Source of the DNA: Symbiodinium sp. CCMP2592
Lineage: Eukaryota > Sar > Dinophyceae > Suessiales > Symbiodiniaceae
Reading direction: 5' to 3'
NCBI GenBank assembly: GCA_905221615.1
Contig: CAJNDT010003035.1
Span: forward strand, 584,001 to 648,000
Length of the DNA stretch: 64,000 bases
Positions 41,332 to 53,145 of this stretch are shown here, in pieces. The notes below the pieces were generated by a model. That model was not told the DNA's origin and did not search any database. It saw only the letters and a list, made by a program, of their open reading frames with translations. Made by a program: the position numbers and the translations under genes. Numbering within the stretch: position 1 is the first letter of the stretch; the number at the start of each line of letters is the position of its first letter.

Positions 41332-42261
41332 AAAGACAATGCTTTGTTCTTGTCGCGAGCGAGAGCTGCTTGGAGGTCTGCTAGGACGTTGCTACTTCGT
41401 GCCGAACACAAGAAGCAGGCGGGGGAGGCTGTTGAGGAGTTGGAGTGCGCTCTTGAACCTTCCACACAAGAGACGCTTCTGCAGCAGTTCCACGCAACGT
41501 ACAAGATTGAGATCGATGTTCATTACATGCCTTGCGACCCTCTTTTGGGACGGCTGTATCGTGAGTTCCAGCGGCTTACGCCTACGGTCATCAGTGTCTT
41601 CAAGATCAAGTCTCTGTACTGGGCGGCCAAGCCTCATCAGGATCGGACCATTGTGCTGGGTGACCAGGTGAAGCTGCAGCTTGATCGAGATGAGGCCGTG
41701 CCGGTGAGATCCGTGATGGAATATTATCGAGGCCTCCGCATACTGGCCAACGGCTATGCCATTGTGGGGCAGCACCGTGCCCCATCCAAGCAGATGCCGG
41801 GAACCGAGGTGGTTTTCGCGCCGCTTTCTGATAACCTTCGCTATGCAGATTCGGTTCTCCGCATTGCGAGCTCTTGTGATCTTCCTGCAGGGTCACTTCT
41901 GGAATGGGTTCGTGCACGTGACGAGCAGACTCGTGCCAGGATGATCGAGCTTATCCGTACCGGCTGGGCGCAAGGTGAGGCCTTGTGTAAGTCGTGGTCT
42001 GAGCATGAGCTGACTTGGATGTCGGCCTCGACTGGGACATCGAAGCGTCCTCTGCACGAGGATGTTCCTGGTGCGCGGGGTTCCCCTGATCGCAAGAAGA
42101 TCAAGACCGCCAAGTTAGAGCTTTGCAAACGGTGGAACGATAACCGGGGTTGCGACGGCTCCTGTGGCAAGCTGGATGCATGCGACGTGCTTAAGGCTGA
42201 TGATTCTGTTTGCGGATCCAGGAAGCACAATCGCCTCAGCTGCCCCCACCGTGGCAAATAG
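41331..42261 (+). pseudogene. retroelement ORF1 with C-terminal Cys/His motif
   Basis: About 305 residues are open up to TAG at 42259-42261. No early ATG exists (first in-frame ATG near 41527), so the 5' part is missing or supplied by splicing at 41330. The C-terminus has CKRWNDNRGCDGSC followed by Cys and then CGSRKHNRLSCPH, spacing suggestive of CCCH-like nucleic-acid-binding fingers. This fits a Gag-like RNA-binding protein packaging the element's RNA. The next block continues in the same frame after the single stop. Confidence 0.6.
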
Positions 42262-42276
42262 GATGTTGGCCACCCA

Positions 42277-43250
42277 GTGAGTGTTGCTGAGCCTCTCCTG
42301 GGCGAGGCCTCTGTTCCTGATGTTGCTCAGACCTCAAAGCCTGCGAGCGTGCAGCCTGCTCGTGCTATCAGGTGTGATACCCCGCAGGAACCGCGCCTTG
42401 TGGTGACGCCCCAGGGCTCTGCCCCTGGGCTTAGGAGGGTTGTAGTCCCTGGTTCTCCGGTTGACCCGCCTCCCCCTCCTAGGGTTGCTGCCGCTTTGGA
42501 TTCCTCGTTCGGTTTGCATTTTGTTTCTGAAGCCGACTGTGTGCAACTCCTTGAGCAAGCCTTTGCAACAGCAAATACCAACAGCCGCCCAGGAGTCCTA
42601 GGCCAGCAGGCGCTTGCCCAGTACTGGATCCTTGGCTTTTTTTCCAGCCGCACGGGCTCAGGTGTCACTGACACGACTCTGACAAGGCAGGCGTTGGTTC
42701 GGCAGCTCAACCTTTGGATGCAACAATGTCTCCCTTACTTGACATGGTCTTCGATTGCGATCTCTCATAACGCCCCGGTCGCAGCCCATAGGGACCTACG
42801 CAATCTTGAGGGTAGCTTGAATGCCTCCGTGTCCTTGGGGCGCTTCCGAGGTGGTGGTCTCTTGATTGAGTGCAAGGATGGAGACAGGTCAGGGAGTTTG
42901 TGCACCAGTGAATGCAAAGTTGTTTCGTAACCACGCTAGGCCTGTTGTTTTCTCCCCTTTGAGGTTACATGCAGCTGACTCATGGACAGGGGATAAATGG
43001 GGCATCACATGTTACTCCAACCAGGACCTTGGCCTGCGTACGGAGTCTCAGCGGCAGAAGCTGTTGGACTTAGGGTTCCCGCTCCCCGCTTTGGCCCCTC
43101 GCATGGTGAAAACGGCGGCCCCAGAGAACCGTGTGGTGCATTTTGATGCGTCGAGTGTGGACGAGCCTTGGCAGGTGAGCGTGGTCCCGGACCGATGGGT
43201 CGCGTATCGAGGCACTTCCCCTCTGCCTCAGCTGAACTGGGCACTGCCGT
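42277..43250 (+). pseudogene. 2OG-Fe(II) dioxygenase-like domain in retroelement
   Basis: The frame-1 block (to ~42890) carries AHRDLRNLEGSLNASVSL and GRFRGGGLLIE. After a one-base shift (about 42885-42893) the next frame carries FSPLRLHAADSWTGDKW and ITCYSN. The pattern HxD (His 42787-42789, Asp 42793-42795), a small-residue/GG strand, a distal His (42968-42970) and a basic residue (Lys, where Arg is usual) before an aromatic strand fits the double-stranded beta-helix of 2-oxoglutarate oxygenases. It is closest in layout to TET/JBP-type nucleic-acid oxygenases. Its position directly before a DNA methyltransferase makes 5-methylcytosine a tempting substrate, but this is inference. The break means this copy is not intact. 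Confidence 0.5.
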
Positions 43251-44428
43251 GGAAGGCCCTTTGCTGGTGCTCAGTCTCTTTGATGGTTTGGGCTCTCTGT
43301 TAGTGGCCTTGCTTGCTTTGGGGGTCTCGTTCTCCGCTTTAGTTTGGGAAGTAGACCCTGATGCCATTGCAGTCACGGCCAGGAGCTTTGCCAACATTGT
43401 GCACATGGGCGACGTTAGAAACTTTCGTCCTGATGTCGTTGCCGAGGCTGTTCGGCAGAATCGATACTCGGCCATTCTTGTTGCAGGTGGCTCTCCTTGT
43501 CAGGATGTTAGTTCACTTAAAAGCTCCAGACCGGGCCTCAGCTCCGCCAGGACTCAGCTTTTCCATTGTGTGCCGGACATTGCTCGGGCATGTGAGCGTG
43601 TGGTGCAAGAGCTGGGTAAAAGCACTCCTGTGCTGTCCCTTCTTGAGAATGTCTGTCGCACTCCGCCTGATTTTCAGCAAGCCGGTGACGATCTCAGCGG
43701 GCTCTTTCGGGTGGACTGCTAGGCTTAGGAATTTTTGGGGATGCTGTAACGGTCGCTCCTTAGATTCCCTCCCAGAGCTTCATCCGCCCAAAGGCATCAA
43801 GGCTGTTGCTACGGAAAGAGGTTGGTCTCTCAGGTGGCAGGACAAAAAGCCGTGGCCACCACACGTGGCTTTCTCTGACCGCTTCAAGCCACAGTTTGAT
43901 GCCACTCAAGTTGCGCGCAGTGCTGAGGACCTGCCCTGTTTTCCAGTTTTCACTCGCGTCTTTCAGCGCCCGCCTGATCGAGGAGACAAACACGATGTTG
44001 ATGCTGCCCAGCGCTTCTTGGAGGACGGGTCAAGGCTGCCGCTCTTCAATTACCGTGCTGATGCATTGCTGTGGAGAGCGGAGTCCGACTCAGCACAGGG
44101 AGGCAAGCTTTGGCGAGTTCCTTCCTCGTCTGAAAGAGCCCAAATGATGGGCATTCCCCCGGCAATGCTTAAGTGGGCCCCGGCCCGTTGTGACCACGCA
44201 GGCCCTAGCCCCGCAGCTGAGGAATGCCGCATGTCTCTGGTGGGAAATGCTTTCCATGTGCCATCCTGCATGCTTGCACTTTGCATTTTGTTTTCGCTTT
44301 TGCCCCAATGCTCCTCTGTGCCTCCGGCGACATACATTGGTCGCGAAAGGCAGAAAGGCACGTCAGGACGGCAGCAGCCGGTACAGTTTGGCAGCCCGGT
44401 GTCGTGGAATCGTTTCCGGGGGTCCTGA
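43251..44428 (+). pseudogene. C5-cytosine DNA methyltransferase, DNMT3-like, frameshifted
   Basis: Motif I VLSLFDGLGSLLVALLALG and motif II-like EVDPDA are in one frame (43250-43722), with a motif III-like HMGDVRNF. Motif IV is GGSPCQDVSSLK with the catalytic Cys, followed by SRPGLSSARTQLF, a layout seen in DNMT3. Motif VI is LENV. After a shift near 43690-43730, the next frame gives motif VIII-like FGWTARLRNFW, motif IX-like VPSSSERAQMMGIPP and motif X-like MSLVGNAFHVP (to ~44260). The enzyme would transfer a methyl group from S-adenosylmethionine to cytosine; published retroelement DNMTs of dinoflagellates methylate CG sites. All core motifs are visible but split across frames. Confidence 0.75.
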
Positions 44429-46749
44429 TTTGGGGTGACCTTGCTCCTTTGCTCCAGGCCAGCCTGCGACCGGCGGGAGTAGAGCTCCCTCCTTTGACCG
44501 CGTCTGCTGATGTTAATCGCGCCTTGGCCAGGCTCCAGATCTACTGGGTCGACACGCAATTGCGAAACCTCGGTGCAGGCAGCCAAGGCCCTGAGTGGTT
44601 GCAGCAGCGAAGTGTGGGCAATAGCAAGCGCTCTTTGGGATCCCAAGCTGGGGGACCCAACTCGAAAGGGGCGGTGGCTCCTTTCTTGCCGCCAGGTTTG
44701 GGCAAAGATTGTCATATGCAATTTTCTGTGTGTCTGCCCAACCCGTTTGACACTCAGGCTTTGTTGGATGATGACGCGATGTTTGCCTGCAGGGCCATGG
44801 CCGCCTTGGGACCTTGCATCCGCTCCTGGCGCCAAATCCAGGCGAGAGCCCTGAGGCTCATCAGCCGCTTCTTGCAGCCCTGGGAGCACTTGTTGCAAAG
44901 AGCCATGCCCAAGATGTACACGATGTTGCTCAGCATCGCAAACCAGCAATGCTTACACTCTTTGCCCACCTCCTGAGGTGGCCGGATTGCACGGTTGGTT
45001 TGAGGTTCGTTACGGGTTTTCGGTTGCTAGGCGCGATTGAATCCCCCGGGATCTTTCGTGATCTTGAGCCCACCGAAGTTGGCAGCATTGGCCTCCCGGC
45101 ACTGTTGGGCCCTCACGCTGTGGACATTGTCAATCGTCTTGAAGCCTCTTTGCCCCGTATGCCATATGCGGAGGAGGCCAAAGCCTTCACGGCTGACGAG
45201 ATCAAGCAAGGCATTGCTGAGGGTCCTTTCTCTCGACAGGAGCTCGACCGCCGCTGGGGACCGGGAGGCTGGATTCCGATGCGCCGTTTCATGCTGGTTC
45301 AAGCAAACAAGTTGCGTGCCATTGATGATGGGAAGTACAGTGGGCACAATAAAGCAGTCTTCGCTGAGGAAACCATTTTCACCTCATCGCCTGATTTTGT
45401 GGCCGCTGCCTGCAAGGCGTGTATGAGACTGCTGTTGGCCGAATCGGGTGAGCTGCCCTCCTGGGCTGAGCCCCACTTCGGCGCCGACGATATGGCCTCT
45501 GCGTATCGCCAACTGCCTAACCTGCCCGAGGAGGCTGCCGCCCTCTTCGTGGCACACTTCGATGCTGAGTGCGGTGAGCTTCGTTTTTTTCCGACTCAAG
45601 GCTCATCCCTATGGCATGGCAGCTGCGGTGCTGAACTTCAATCGGGTTCCTGCTCTGATGACTGCTGCTGGTAGGCGGATGGTTGGTGTTTGCGCAACCA
45701 ATTATTTTGATGACTCTGGGGTCCTTGATTTTGTTTGCGCTCGCGGCTCCGGGCAATCGGCTCTTCTGCTCCTCTACGATTGCGCTGGTCTCGTGCTGGA
45801 CCCGGCAAAGCAGAGTCCTATGGCATCCCAACGTCCTTTCTTGGGAGTTCTTTTGGACCTCTGCGACTTTGCTTATGGTTCATGCATACAGGTCAACCTG
45901 AAGCCAGGCCTCCGTGAAACCTTGAGTGAGGAGATCGATGAGATCCTGCAGAAGGGCCTGTTAACCCCGGGAGAAGCTGCAAAACTCCGAGGCAAGTTCA
46001 CGTGGGCAGCCTCGGCCATGTTTGGCCGCTGCGGGCGAGGAGGCCAGCATGCTCTGATTCAGCGGCAGTACCACGATGACTCTTATGAGATTGGCCCCGA
46101 GCTCCGTGCGGCTCTGGAGTTCTTACAAGCCTTGGTGCAGACGGTTCAGCCCAGAAATATCTGTTTGAACTTGTCGACTCCGGCTCCAATCATTATTTAT
46201 ACAGATGCCAGCTGGGAGCCTAAAGACATGGACAGGCCAGGTTTGGGCTTCGTTTTCTGCCACCCTGATCGGGACACCACGCTGGCAGGAGCTACGACTG
46301 TCACCGACGACGTTCTTGCCCTCTTCGAGGATCGTCAAACGCAGATCTTTCCGCTGGAGGCTCTTGCAATCCTCCAGTGTTTCGTGATCTTCGCAAGGGC
46401 TGGTTTGTCCAACCGTGACATCCTGTTGTTTTGCGACAACCAGTCAGTTTGTGCGTCGGTTGCCAAGGGAGCGTGCTCTGTGGGAGATGTTGCACAGATC
46501 ATTACCTTGTGCCACTTGCTGTGGGCACGACTGAACATCCGGCTTTGGATTGAGTACGTGCCGAGCGCTGATAATCCTTCTGATGGACTCAGCAGGAACG
46601 GCTTGCGTGATGATTGGACAGCCCAGCAGGGCTGGGATATGGCGAACTACGATTGCCTACCCTGGCCTGTTGTGGCAGGTCTTCCGCTGTTGCAGGCTCC
46701 GGACTACCTTTTGCAGCATTGGAGAGATACCTTGGAAATACGGCCGTGA
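44429..46749 (+). pseudogene. reverse transcriptase-RNase H, frameshifted
   Basis: A linker region (NPFDTQALLDDDAMFACRA, ~44740) changes frame near 44860-44950 and again near 45600. RT motif A is GADDMASAYRQL (~45482). The B-like block is YGMAAAVLNFNRVP (~45610). Motif C is NYFDDSG (45700-45717), retaining the catalytic Asp pair. A conserved FLGVLLDL follows. RNase H has IYTDASWEP (first Asp), PLEALAIL (Glu), LLFCDNQSV (second Asp) and VPSADNPSDGLSR, all in one frame to TGA at 46747-46749. The long last ORF (45448-46749) is intact. The RT-RNase H order with a terminal NPSDGLSR resembles DIRS-like and LTR elements. The exact class needs phylogeny. Confidence 0.8.
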
Positions 46750-47181
46750 TGCATACAGTATTCCTTTTGCATATGCATGGCCCGCCTTGGAAATCCAATG
46801 CTCAAAGGGCCGTCGACTCACCAGCGAATGACGGAGTGAGAAATGAGCTGCGTGCATTTCAGTGAAAGCGATGATTATTGCTGAGGAACTGTATGGCTGG
46901 TTGGGAAGGGTCAGTTCCTACATTAATCATGAGACATTGCTGTGCTGCAGCCATAACGGCTGAAGCAGAGCAGCACTTTTGATCCCGCCCGGCCCTCCCG
47001 AATGATGTGTCTGCAGGGAAGTCGGGCTATCTGGCCGGAAATACGGCCGTGATGCATACAGTATTCCTTTTGCATATGCATGGCCCGCCTTGGAAATCCA
47101 ATGCTCAAAGGGCCGTCGACTCACCAGCGAATGACGGAGTGAGAAATGAGCTGCGTGCATTTCAGTGAAAGCGATGATTAT
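46734..47181. repeat. 145-bp direct repeat pair (303-bp offset)
   Basis: 46734-46878 and 47037-47181 are essentially identical (start GGAAATACGGCCGTGATGCA, end GCGATGATTAT), separated by 158 bp. The first copy overlaps the last codons of the RT-RNase H ORF. DIRS/Ngaro elements have split direct repeats in such a position, but a simple tandem duplication would look the same. Confidence 0.85.
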
Positions 47182-50100
47182 CGATAAATGTTGGGCGCCT
47201 GCATTCCCTCGCACCGTGTAATGTCTGGCCCCCTGGCTTTAGGGGCCTACAAATTGGAAGCTCTAAAGGTAAAGGACAGAACAAGATGTTGAGAGCTTAG
47301 GTCTACCGAAGCGATGCTTCAGTCACTTGTACACAACAAAACCTGCAAATCCTGAACGGTCAAATCGCCTGTAATCCTTCGTAGACACCATACTCTAAGC
47401 GCACCGCCTGAACAATAAGTCCTAAAAGAAAATCTACGCTCCGCCAGCGTTGCAACCATTCTGGGCTTAGGTGGAGATGGCAGGAAGCCCGAGCCAAAAA
47501 GAGGAAGAGCCGAAACACACCTAAAGGAAAAAGTTGGGTACTCCATCTAGCCACTGACTCAGCAATGGTGAAACCGGCGTGGAACCCCGAAACCAAGTTG
47601 ATCCCTGAATCCCAAGACATATCCCAAGCTCTAGATCCTGGAGCAGAATGATGCAAAATTTCTTGGGCGGACTAGCCCACTCCAAGTCAAAAGAAGCGAA
47701 AAGTATTGCCCCTGGTTTGTCCTGCCTCGTGCCGCAAGAGGGTCCCCTCGTTTCATCGCAAGACAGCGGCTGAAGTCAGTGACATGGTATGTGCTGAGCT
47801 TGAGCAGCACGGTGCAATCGTCGATGAGAATGCCAATTTTTGTGCGATGTAGAATCAGCTTGGAGGCGGCAGTAGTGGATCATTGGCAATCTGTTCTCAG
47901 TTCGCTGCAATTCACTGCATCAGCCCGGAACATGTCACACATTCATGCACGTTTGCAGGACCAGCTTCGGGATGCCATGCGCACTCAGCACTCGCAGCTG
48001 GCTGACGCTCAGTCCCTTCCGACGAGCTTCGTGGGGTGTGGGGCTGCGCCTGACGGCCTGGTCGCATCTATCGAATCTTCTTGGTATGTGCCAGGCAGCA
48101 ATTGCGGGAGCAGCTGCGGATGGACGGAGAGCGGCAAATGAGGCCACTGATAGTTGCGATTGTTCCGCTCAATGAGTACCGAGTGGTCCATGCAGGGAGT
48201 GGGAGCTTGATGCTGCAAAGCGAGCTGCGGAAGCTGAACTTCGCAATGCATCAGCAGAGGCACTAGCTCAGCATTGAACCAACTTTGTTTCGCATGTGCC
48301 ACATCAGCACTGAAAGCGTGCCAAGACAGGAGTCTGTATGGGTATATGGCTATGCATGGAATGCGGGCGGAGACTAATGACTAATGCAACTCTAAGCAGC
48401 CCACACTCGCATTGAAGTCGCTGGAGATCCTGAAAGGGGGCAGTCCGAGATGCGACTGCAGGTGAGATTGCATCCACACCTGAAGTGCCGAATACATTGT
48501 GTTTGGTCAGGTTGGTCAGGTAGACGTTCCACAATAAAAAAGCCAATATCGACTCCAAAGTCAATTAAACAGCAAAAGTTCCGAAATGCAAAGAAGCGAC
48601 GAAGATGTGGGCGCCCAGGAGCAGAGATATTCCAACTTCACAAGTCCATTTCGCTTTAACTCTTTCTGTTTCGCCAATCACCAAACGTGTGGCATGCTGT
48701 TTTGTTGTGTAGATCAAAACGCTCCCTCCTGCCAGATCCTGCCAGTGATGCGCAAGCAAGGGAGTGTGACATGAAAGGCTCATCAACTTCGCCTCGAGCA
48801 GCGGTCAATGCAGGCTGGCCTCGGAAGCCTCCTGCCGCTGGAAAGACACTGGAGCATATTGAAGGGGCTAATTATGCAAAACGATTACAGATTGTTTGAA
48901 GTATTCTTTGTGAGGAGCAGCTTGCAATGGCGCTCGAGAGCCAGCAGCGTGTCGGAAACCCGGGGAGCACTTTCATGCCAAGCCCACATGTGAGTCCACG
49001 GCACGGAGCCATGTCGCGGTGTGTTCATCGATTCGTTTCGTTCATGCACTTCGTAAGTTTAGGGTTTTGGGTTGTTCTGGGCTTTCGCCGTTCGTAGGAA
49101 TTGAGGTCATTGGGGCATCTCATGTCACGCAGCTTCTGGTCAGGCAGAGTGCACCGCAGCCGCAGCTGCTGGGAGTGCAGCGTCCTTGTCAGCAGCAGAG
49201 GCCACCATAAAGCGAGCATTCAAACGCGCGGCCTTCTGGCAGTACTGAACCGAGACAAAGCAGACGACCCGACCGTATAGCTATCCTGTTCGTCCGATGA
49301 AGCATTGAAAGGCACGGCTGGCGGACCAAAACAGCATGGTCACTACACTGAGGCGCACAGATGAAAGACCAGGCGGAGAACCGCCTTTGTGTTAGGTGTC
49401 TGTTCTTGGTCAGGCAGCAGCTTGCAATCTTGGCGGCTGCACGTGGCTCGGAGGCCACGGTGGATGAGATGAGACATGTAGAAGTGCATGTACATGCTCG
49501 ACAGCCCAGCGGCATGTTACACTAATTATGATGCAATGAGAACCTTGCTTTCTCAACATGACACGTCTTGGCATCCATGTCTCAAGAGCCCCAACGGGCG
49601 CTCTCGTGATGGAGCTGTTTTCGAATTCCCAGGAGATTGGCTTTAAAGCATGCGAAGTTTCACTCTAAAAGAATGCCAGCGGCCGGTTCTAGAAAGGTTT
49701 TCTCAGAGGCACAAATCTGGCACTGTTCGTCGTGCTTTGACAGGATTTTCCTGGGGTGAGTCTTTTGCAATGTCAAGTGGGGAAGTGTGGAACTTGGTGT
49801 TGTAGTTGATTTGTCAGTGCAAGTATTCTGAGATTTTGAGATCAATGGGTGCAGACTGAGATTTGGACTCTGGCATTATACACGGCGCTATATTCTAAAA
49901 CTGCTGTTTCCTGTCGTGTTGCCGGCGTTCAGTAGCTTTGGGCCTTGAGCGTTAACACGCGGCGGCAACCGGTTCCAGCCCTCTTGTTTCTTATGCTTAT
50001 GCCAGACTCCACGATGCCCCTTGGTTCTCCGTGTTGCATTCTGGCTAACCCCATGTGCCTCGGTAGTGGACGGTGCAGGTTCACGACATTAATTCTTGGG

Positions 50101-51298
50101 TCGCCAGGGGGGTTGTGAGAAATTTCGCAACGAAAAGTCTCGCATCCCGGCACGGGCATTGCAGCATGGTAGAACATAAGTGTAAAAAGCGTGGTTCTGT
50201 TCCAGTCGACGTCCCGGGCAGCCACTCCCATGACATTCAACATAGTTCTGTTGTGTGCATGAGCGGTGCACGGCTTTCGTCAGCTTGTCTCCAAACATGG
50301 CTTTGCAAGCTCTCGCACTACAAATTACCTGTCCCAACTTTGATTTGAGTTGCACAAGCAGGTTGCAGCAAAGAGCAGTGTTCGTGACCGCACGTGCAGA
50401 CCCCAATCCCAATGGTCGACGATTCTGCGCCTGATGTAATTATTCTTGGAAGGAGATGAAACCAAGGAAGAAGCAAGCAGCTGAATCGCATCATAGCACA
50501 TCAGGCTAGCATAGTCAACATTGCCGACGATATGTGACGACTAGGACATCAACAGAGAACCGGGGTTCCTCTTCTTCTCCGCTCTCAACAGACTTTGAGG
50601 CCATTGCTGTGAGCAGGGGCGTGCTGGCTGTGGCATACGTGTCCGGCTTAGCACATGGCCCACAAGAGGGATGATAAAAAACACCGCTATCGGGGTTTAG
50701 ATGAAAGCGTCTTTAAGTCAAGAACATTGCCTATTCCTTGTAAAACGATAAGAGTAAAAAAGAACGATAACCGAGATGTTTAGAATACGCAGTCCAATTG
50801 CCTGTAAAACGATAAGAGTGGCAAATGGCGCATGCAGTAGATCACACAGACCCCAAGTCCTGTAAAACGATAAGAGTAAAATAAAAAGATAACCATGTTA
50901 AGGGTCATGTAAATGGATGGGGGTTATTCACGCACCCTTTGTTGTTCACGTTTCGGGCTGGAGAACTCAGAGTCTGTTGCATCATTGAAACCTTGCAGAT
51001 CCTTGCCTGATGCTAACGTTTGGGAATGAGGTTGGTGTGTCCAGCAGCTTGCCGACCAATCCGGGGGCGCTGGTCGCAGTCGAGGTACCTTACTGCCGGT
51101 TGCCAGCCACTTTGAGAGGCGAGAGATGGAACTAAGAAGGGAGACAGTCTTGAGTTCAAGTCGTGGCCTGAAACAGATCCTTCCGATCCGGCTCGAGAGC
51201 AGTGAAGTTATGCTACACGGACGTAGCACCAGGTACGTATCTGATCAAAACTGAATAAATGTGACAGCAGAGAAAGCATGTAGCTGCTGTTATTTGCG
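47182..51298. other. mostly non-coding; scattered coiled-coil-like fragments
   Basis: No continuous gene. Short stretches read as Ala/Gln/Glu-rich helical peptides after CAG acceptor-like sites. Examples: DQLRDAMRTQHSQLADAQ at 47959-48012; LDAAKRAAEAELRNASAEA near 48209-48265; CEEQLAMALESQQRVGN near 48909; RQQLAILAAARGSEATVDEM near 49411. They may be exons of a long intron-rich gene, but splice partners could not be settled. Confidence 0.3.
50736..50877 (+). repeat. three spaced copies of a TGTAAAACGATAAGAGT repeat
   Basis: Copies at about 50738-50755, 50802-50819 and 50860-50877, separated by ~40-46 bp of unrelated sequence. The first and third are followed by AAAA and GATAACC. Confidence 0.8.
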
Positions 51299-51550
51299 TT
51301 GCGTGGTCTGGGTACAATGTCCGAAGGATTCCAGCCGACGCCCAGTGCGGTTCCTGACTTAAATTCGCAGCAAGGCCGCCGCGATCAGCGCCCCGGTTTT
51401 GCGCTCCGCAGCAGAGGGGTGATAGCCTTTGGGCTGCACGAACTCGATGGCCAAGAAAATCCTGTCCGCAGTGTCAACGGCCTGGGAAGACTCATGCACA
51501 CCATTCTGGAGAGCGCCTGGGTTCTTTTACTCGTGTGCAATGAAGTGTGA
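51299..51550 (+). CDS. possible exon, unknown product
   Basis: An 83-codon open stretch with protein-like composition (TPSAVPDLNSQQGRRDQRPG then a hydrophobic end). No domain recognised and no flanking exons established. Confidence 0.25.
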   Translation: MRGLGTMSEGFQPTPSAVPDLNSQQGRRDQRPGFALRSRGVIAFGLHELDGQENPVRSVNGLGRLMHTILESAWVLLLVCNEV

Positions 51551-52013
51551 GACCGCCCGGGGCTTGCCAGAGCGTTTGCATTTGCCAGGAACTTGATGGC
51601 CTGATGTGGCCTGCTTGACTTGTGGTCTTTATAGGGGGCTATGCCATCGTCCCAAATGCCAAGTCTGGCAGGGCAAGGTATGCAGGAACGGTCTTTGGTC
51701 TTCTTTACGGAGAGTGATCAGGTTTAAGAACTCTTAACGTGAGTGCCTTGCAGAGGGACACAAGCGTCGGGGGCCGAAGCACCAGCTTGTGCAATCACAG
51801 CACGCGGTGTCTTCACCAAGCTGCGTTTCTGGCGCAGTGCGCTTGCCTGGCTTCACCATATTAATCACCGTCATCCGGTCTTGGTCCGGGTCGGGCATAG
51901 TTGCTGGCACGCATGCCACACATCTTGGACTTGGCCCTTAGTCCACAGCGTCGCGCTGCCCGCTTGCTGCGGGCCCACTTCAGCGTGTCCTGCAGGGCAC
52001 TATTGAAGCTATT
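51551..52013. other. no gene recognised
   Basis: Short overlapping ORFs only. Confidence 0.35.
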
Positions 52014-52328
52014 ATGGTGTCCTTTGGCTGTTCGGGCTCACAGTGCCCTTGCGATCAATTCTGCAGCCCTCCCGAGCAACGGCATCTCAAAGATGCGCAC
52101 AAGCGAAAGCAAGCCGCTTGGAAGAACCTGGCCCAGCCTTCCGGTCAGGACCCCATTCAGGAGCCTCGCAGTGCTTATGTCACGCCCATCAGGCATTCTG
52201 CAGGGAGAAGCCGTGCACAACCTTTGATGCAGGCGGTGATACAGGTGTGCTTGGGCTGGCGGTTGGGTTGCACTTTGATTTGCGCTTGTACATCCTGTCC
52301 GGTTTGTCTCTGTTGTAGCCGTCCATAG
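52014..52328 (+). CDS. possible exon, basic/Pro-rich peptide
   Basis: The most protein-like part is KDAHKRKQAAWKNLAQPSG followed by IQEPRSAYVTPIRHSAGR. Hydrophilic, probably disordered. Unassigned. Confidence 0.25.
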   Translation: MVSFGCSGSQCPCDQFCSPPEQRHLKDAHKRKQAAWKNLAQPSGQDPIQEPRSAYVTPIRHSAGRSRAQPLMQAVIQVCLGWRLGCTLICACTSCPVCLCCSRP

Positions 52329-53145
52329 GCCTGGAGCCATGGCGTCATCTTCAAGTGATTGGTTCCGGGCTCCACGTCGGCTTCGGCTGTCGGGTGCGGT
52401 GTTTTGGGCGGCTGCTCCGCGATCCCGTCCGCTTCAGGTCCAGGTGGTCGTGGTCAGCCCACGTCAGCCGTGCAGGCGTCCTCTAGGCACGTCCCTTGGT
52501 TTTTCATCTTGCTGAGTCTCTCGCCCGGCGAAGGCGCTCCCGACGAACCTTATGGTCCTGCACTTCCCTTTTCGTGCCGTCCGTTCTTTGTTGCTGTTTG
52601 CTCGTGCTTAGGCCCGACAAACACTCCGAGTGATCCTGACCGCGAGCCTACGCAGAGCAGCTCGGCAGCTGTGGTGGCTTTGCCGTCTCAGGCGTGGCCC
52701 CTTGGCGAATCCGACTGCTGAAAGGGGCGCTCTCAGGGGAGACCATGCTTGCACCCGTTACCCGTTGTCGTGAGTGCAGCTTGGCTTGCCTCACTTGAGC
52801 AGTCGCGCTGGCCAGCGTTGATTTCTATTTTTCTCGCGATCTTGCCCTGGGCCCTGTGCCCTTCTGCACTTCTGATCTCCGTGATCATGGCTCATCATGG
52901 CTCATCGCGCGATGGCAACGAACAGGCATGGATTCACATACATTGCGCTGTGCCTGCGTCCGGTCATGTTCGGCGAACACAAACCACACAAAGATCACAT
53001 CTGCATTAACTGCTTGAAAGGCCACCAGTCTACACGGACATCGTGCATGTTCCGATGGTGATTCAACAATGCGTCGGCCGCTGCACTGTATCGTCATCTT
53101 AGCTTGCCTCGCATTTTTCGTGCGTGTTCGTGCTTAGGTTTTCGG
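52329..53145. other. no gene recognised
   Basis: ORFs of 70-120 codons lack motifs. Confidence 0.35.

Larger units (their letters stand above)
41331..47181 (+). mobile_element. decayed methyltransferase-bearing retroelement
   Basis: Order: Cys/His ORF1, 2OG-oxygenase-like segment, C5 methyltransferase, linker, reverse transcriptase, RNase H, then a 145-bp direct repeat. At least six frame changes and one in-frame stop separate the blocks, so this copy is probably inactive, although some shifts could be assembly errors. Retroelements carrying DNMTs are published for dinoflagellates (de Mendoza and colleagues, 2018). No integrase or tyrosine recombinase was recognised. No left LTR was found, so the 5' end is undefined. 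Confidence 0.75.
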
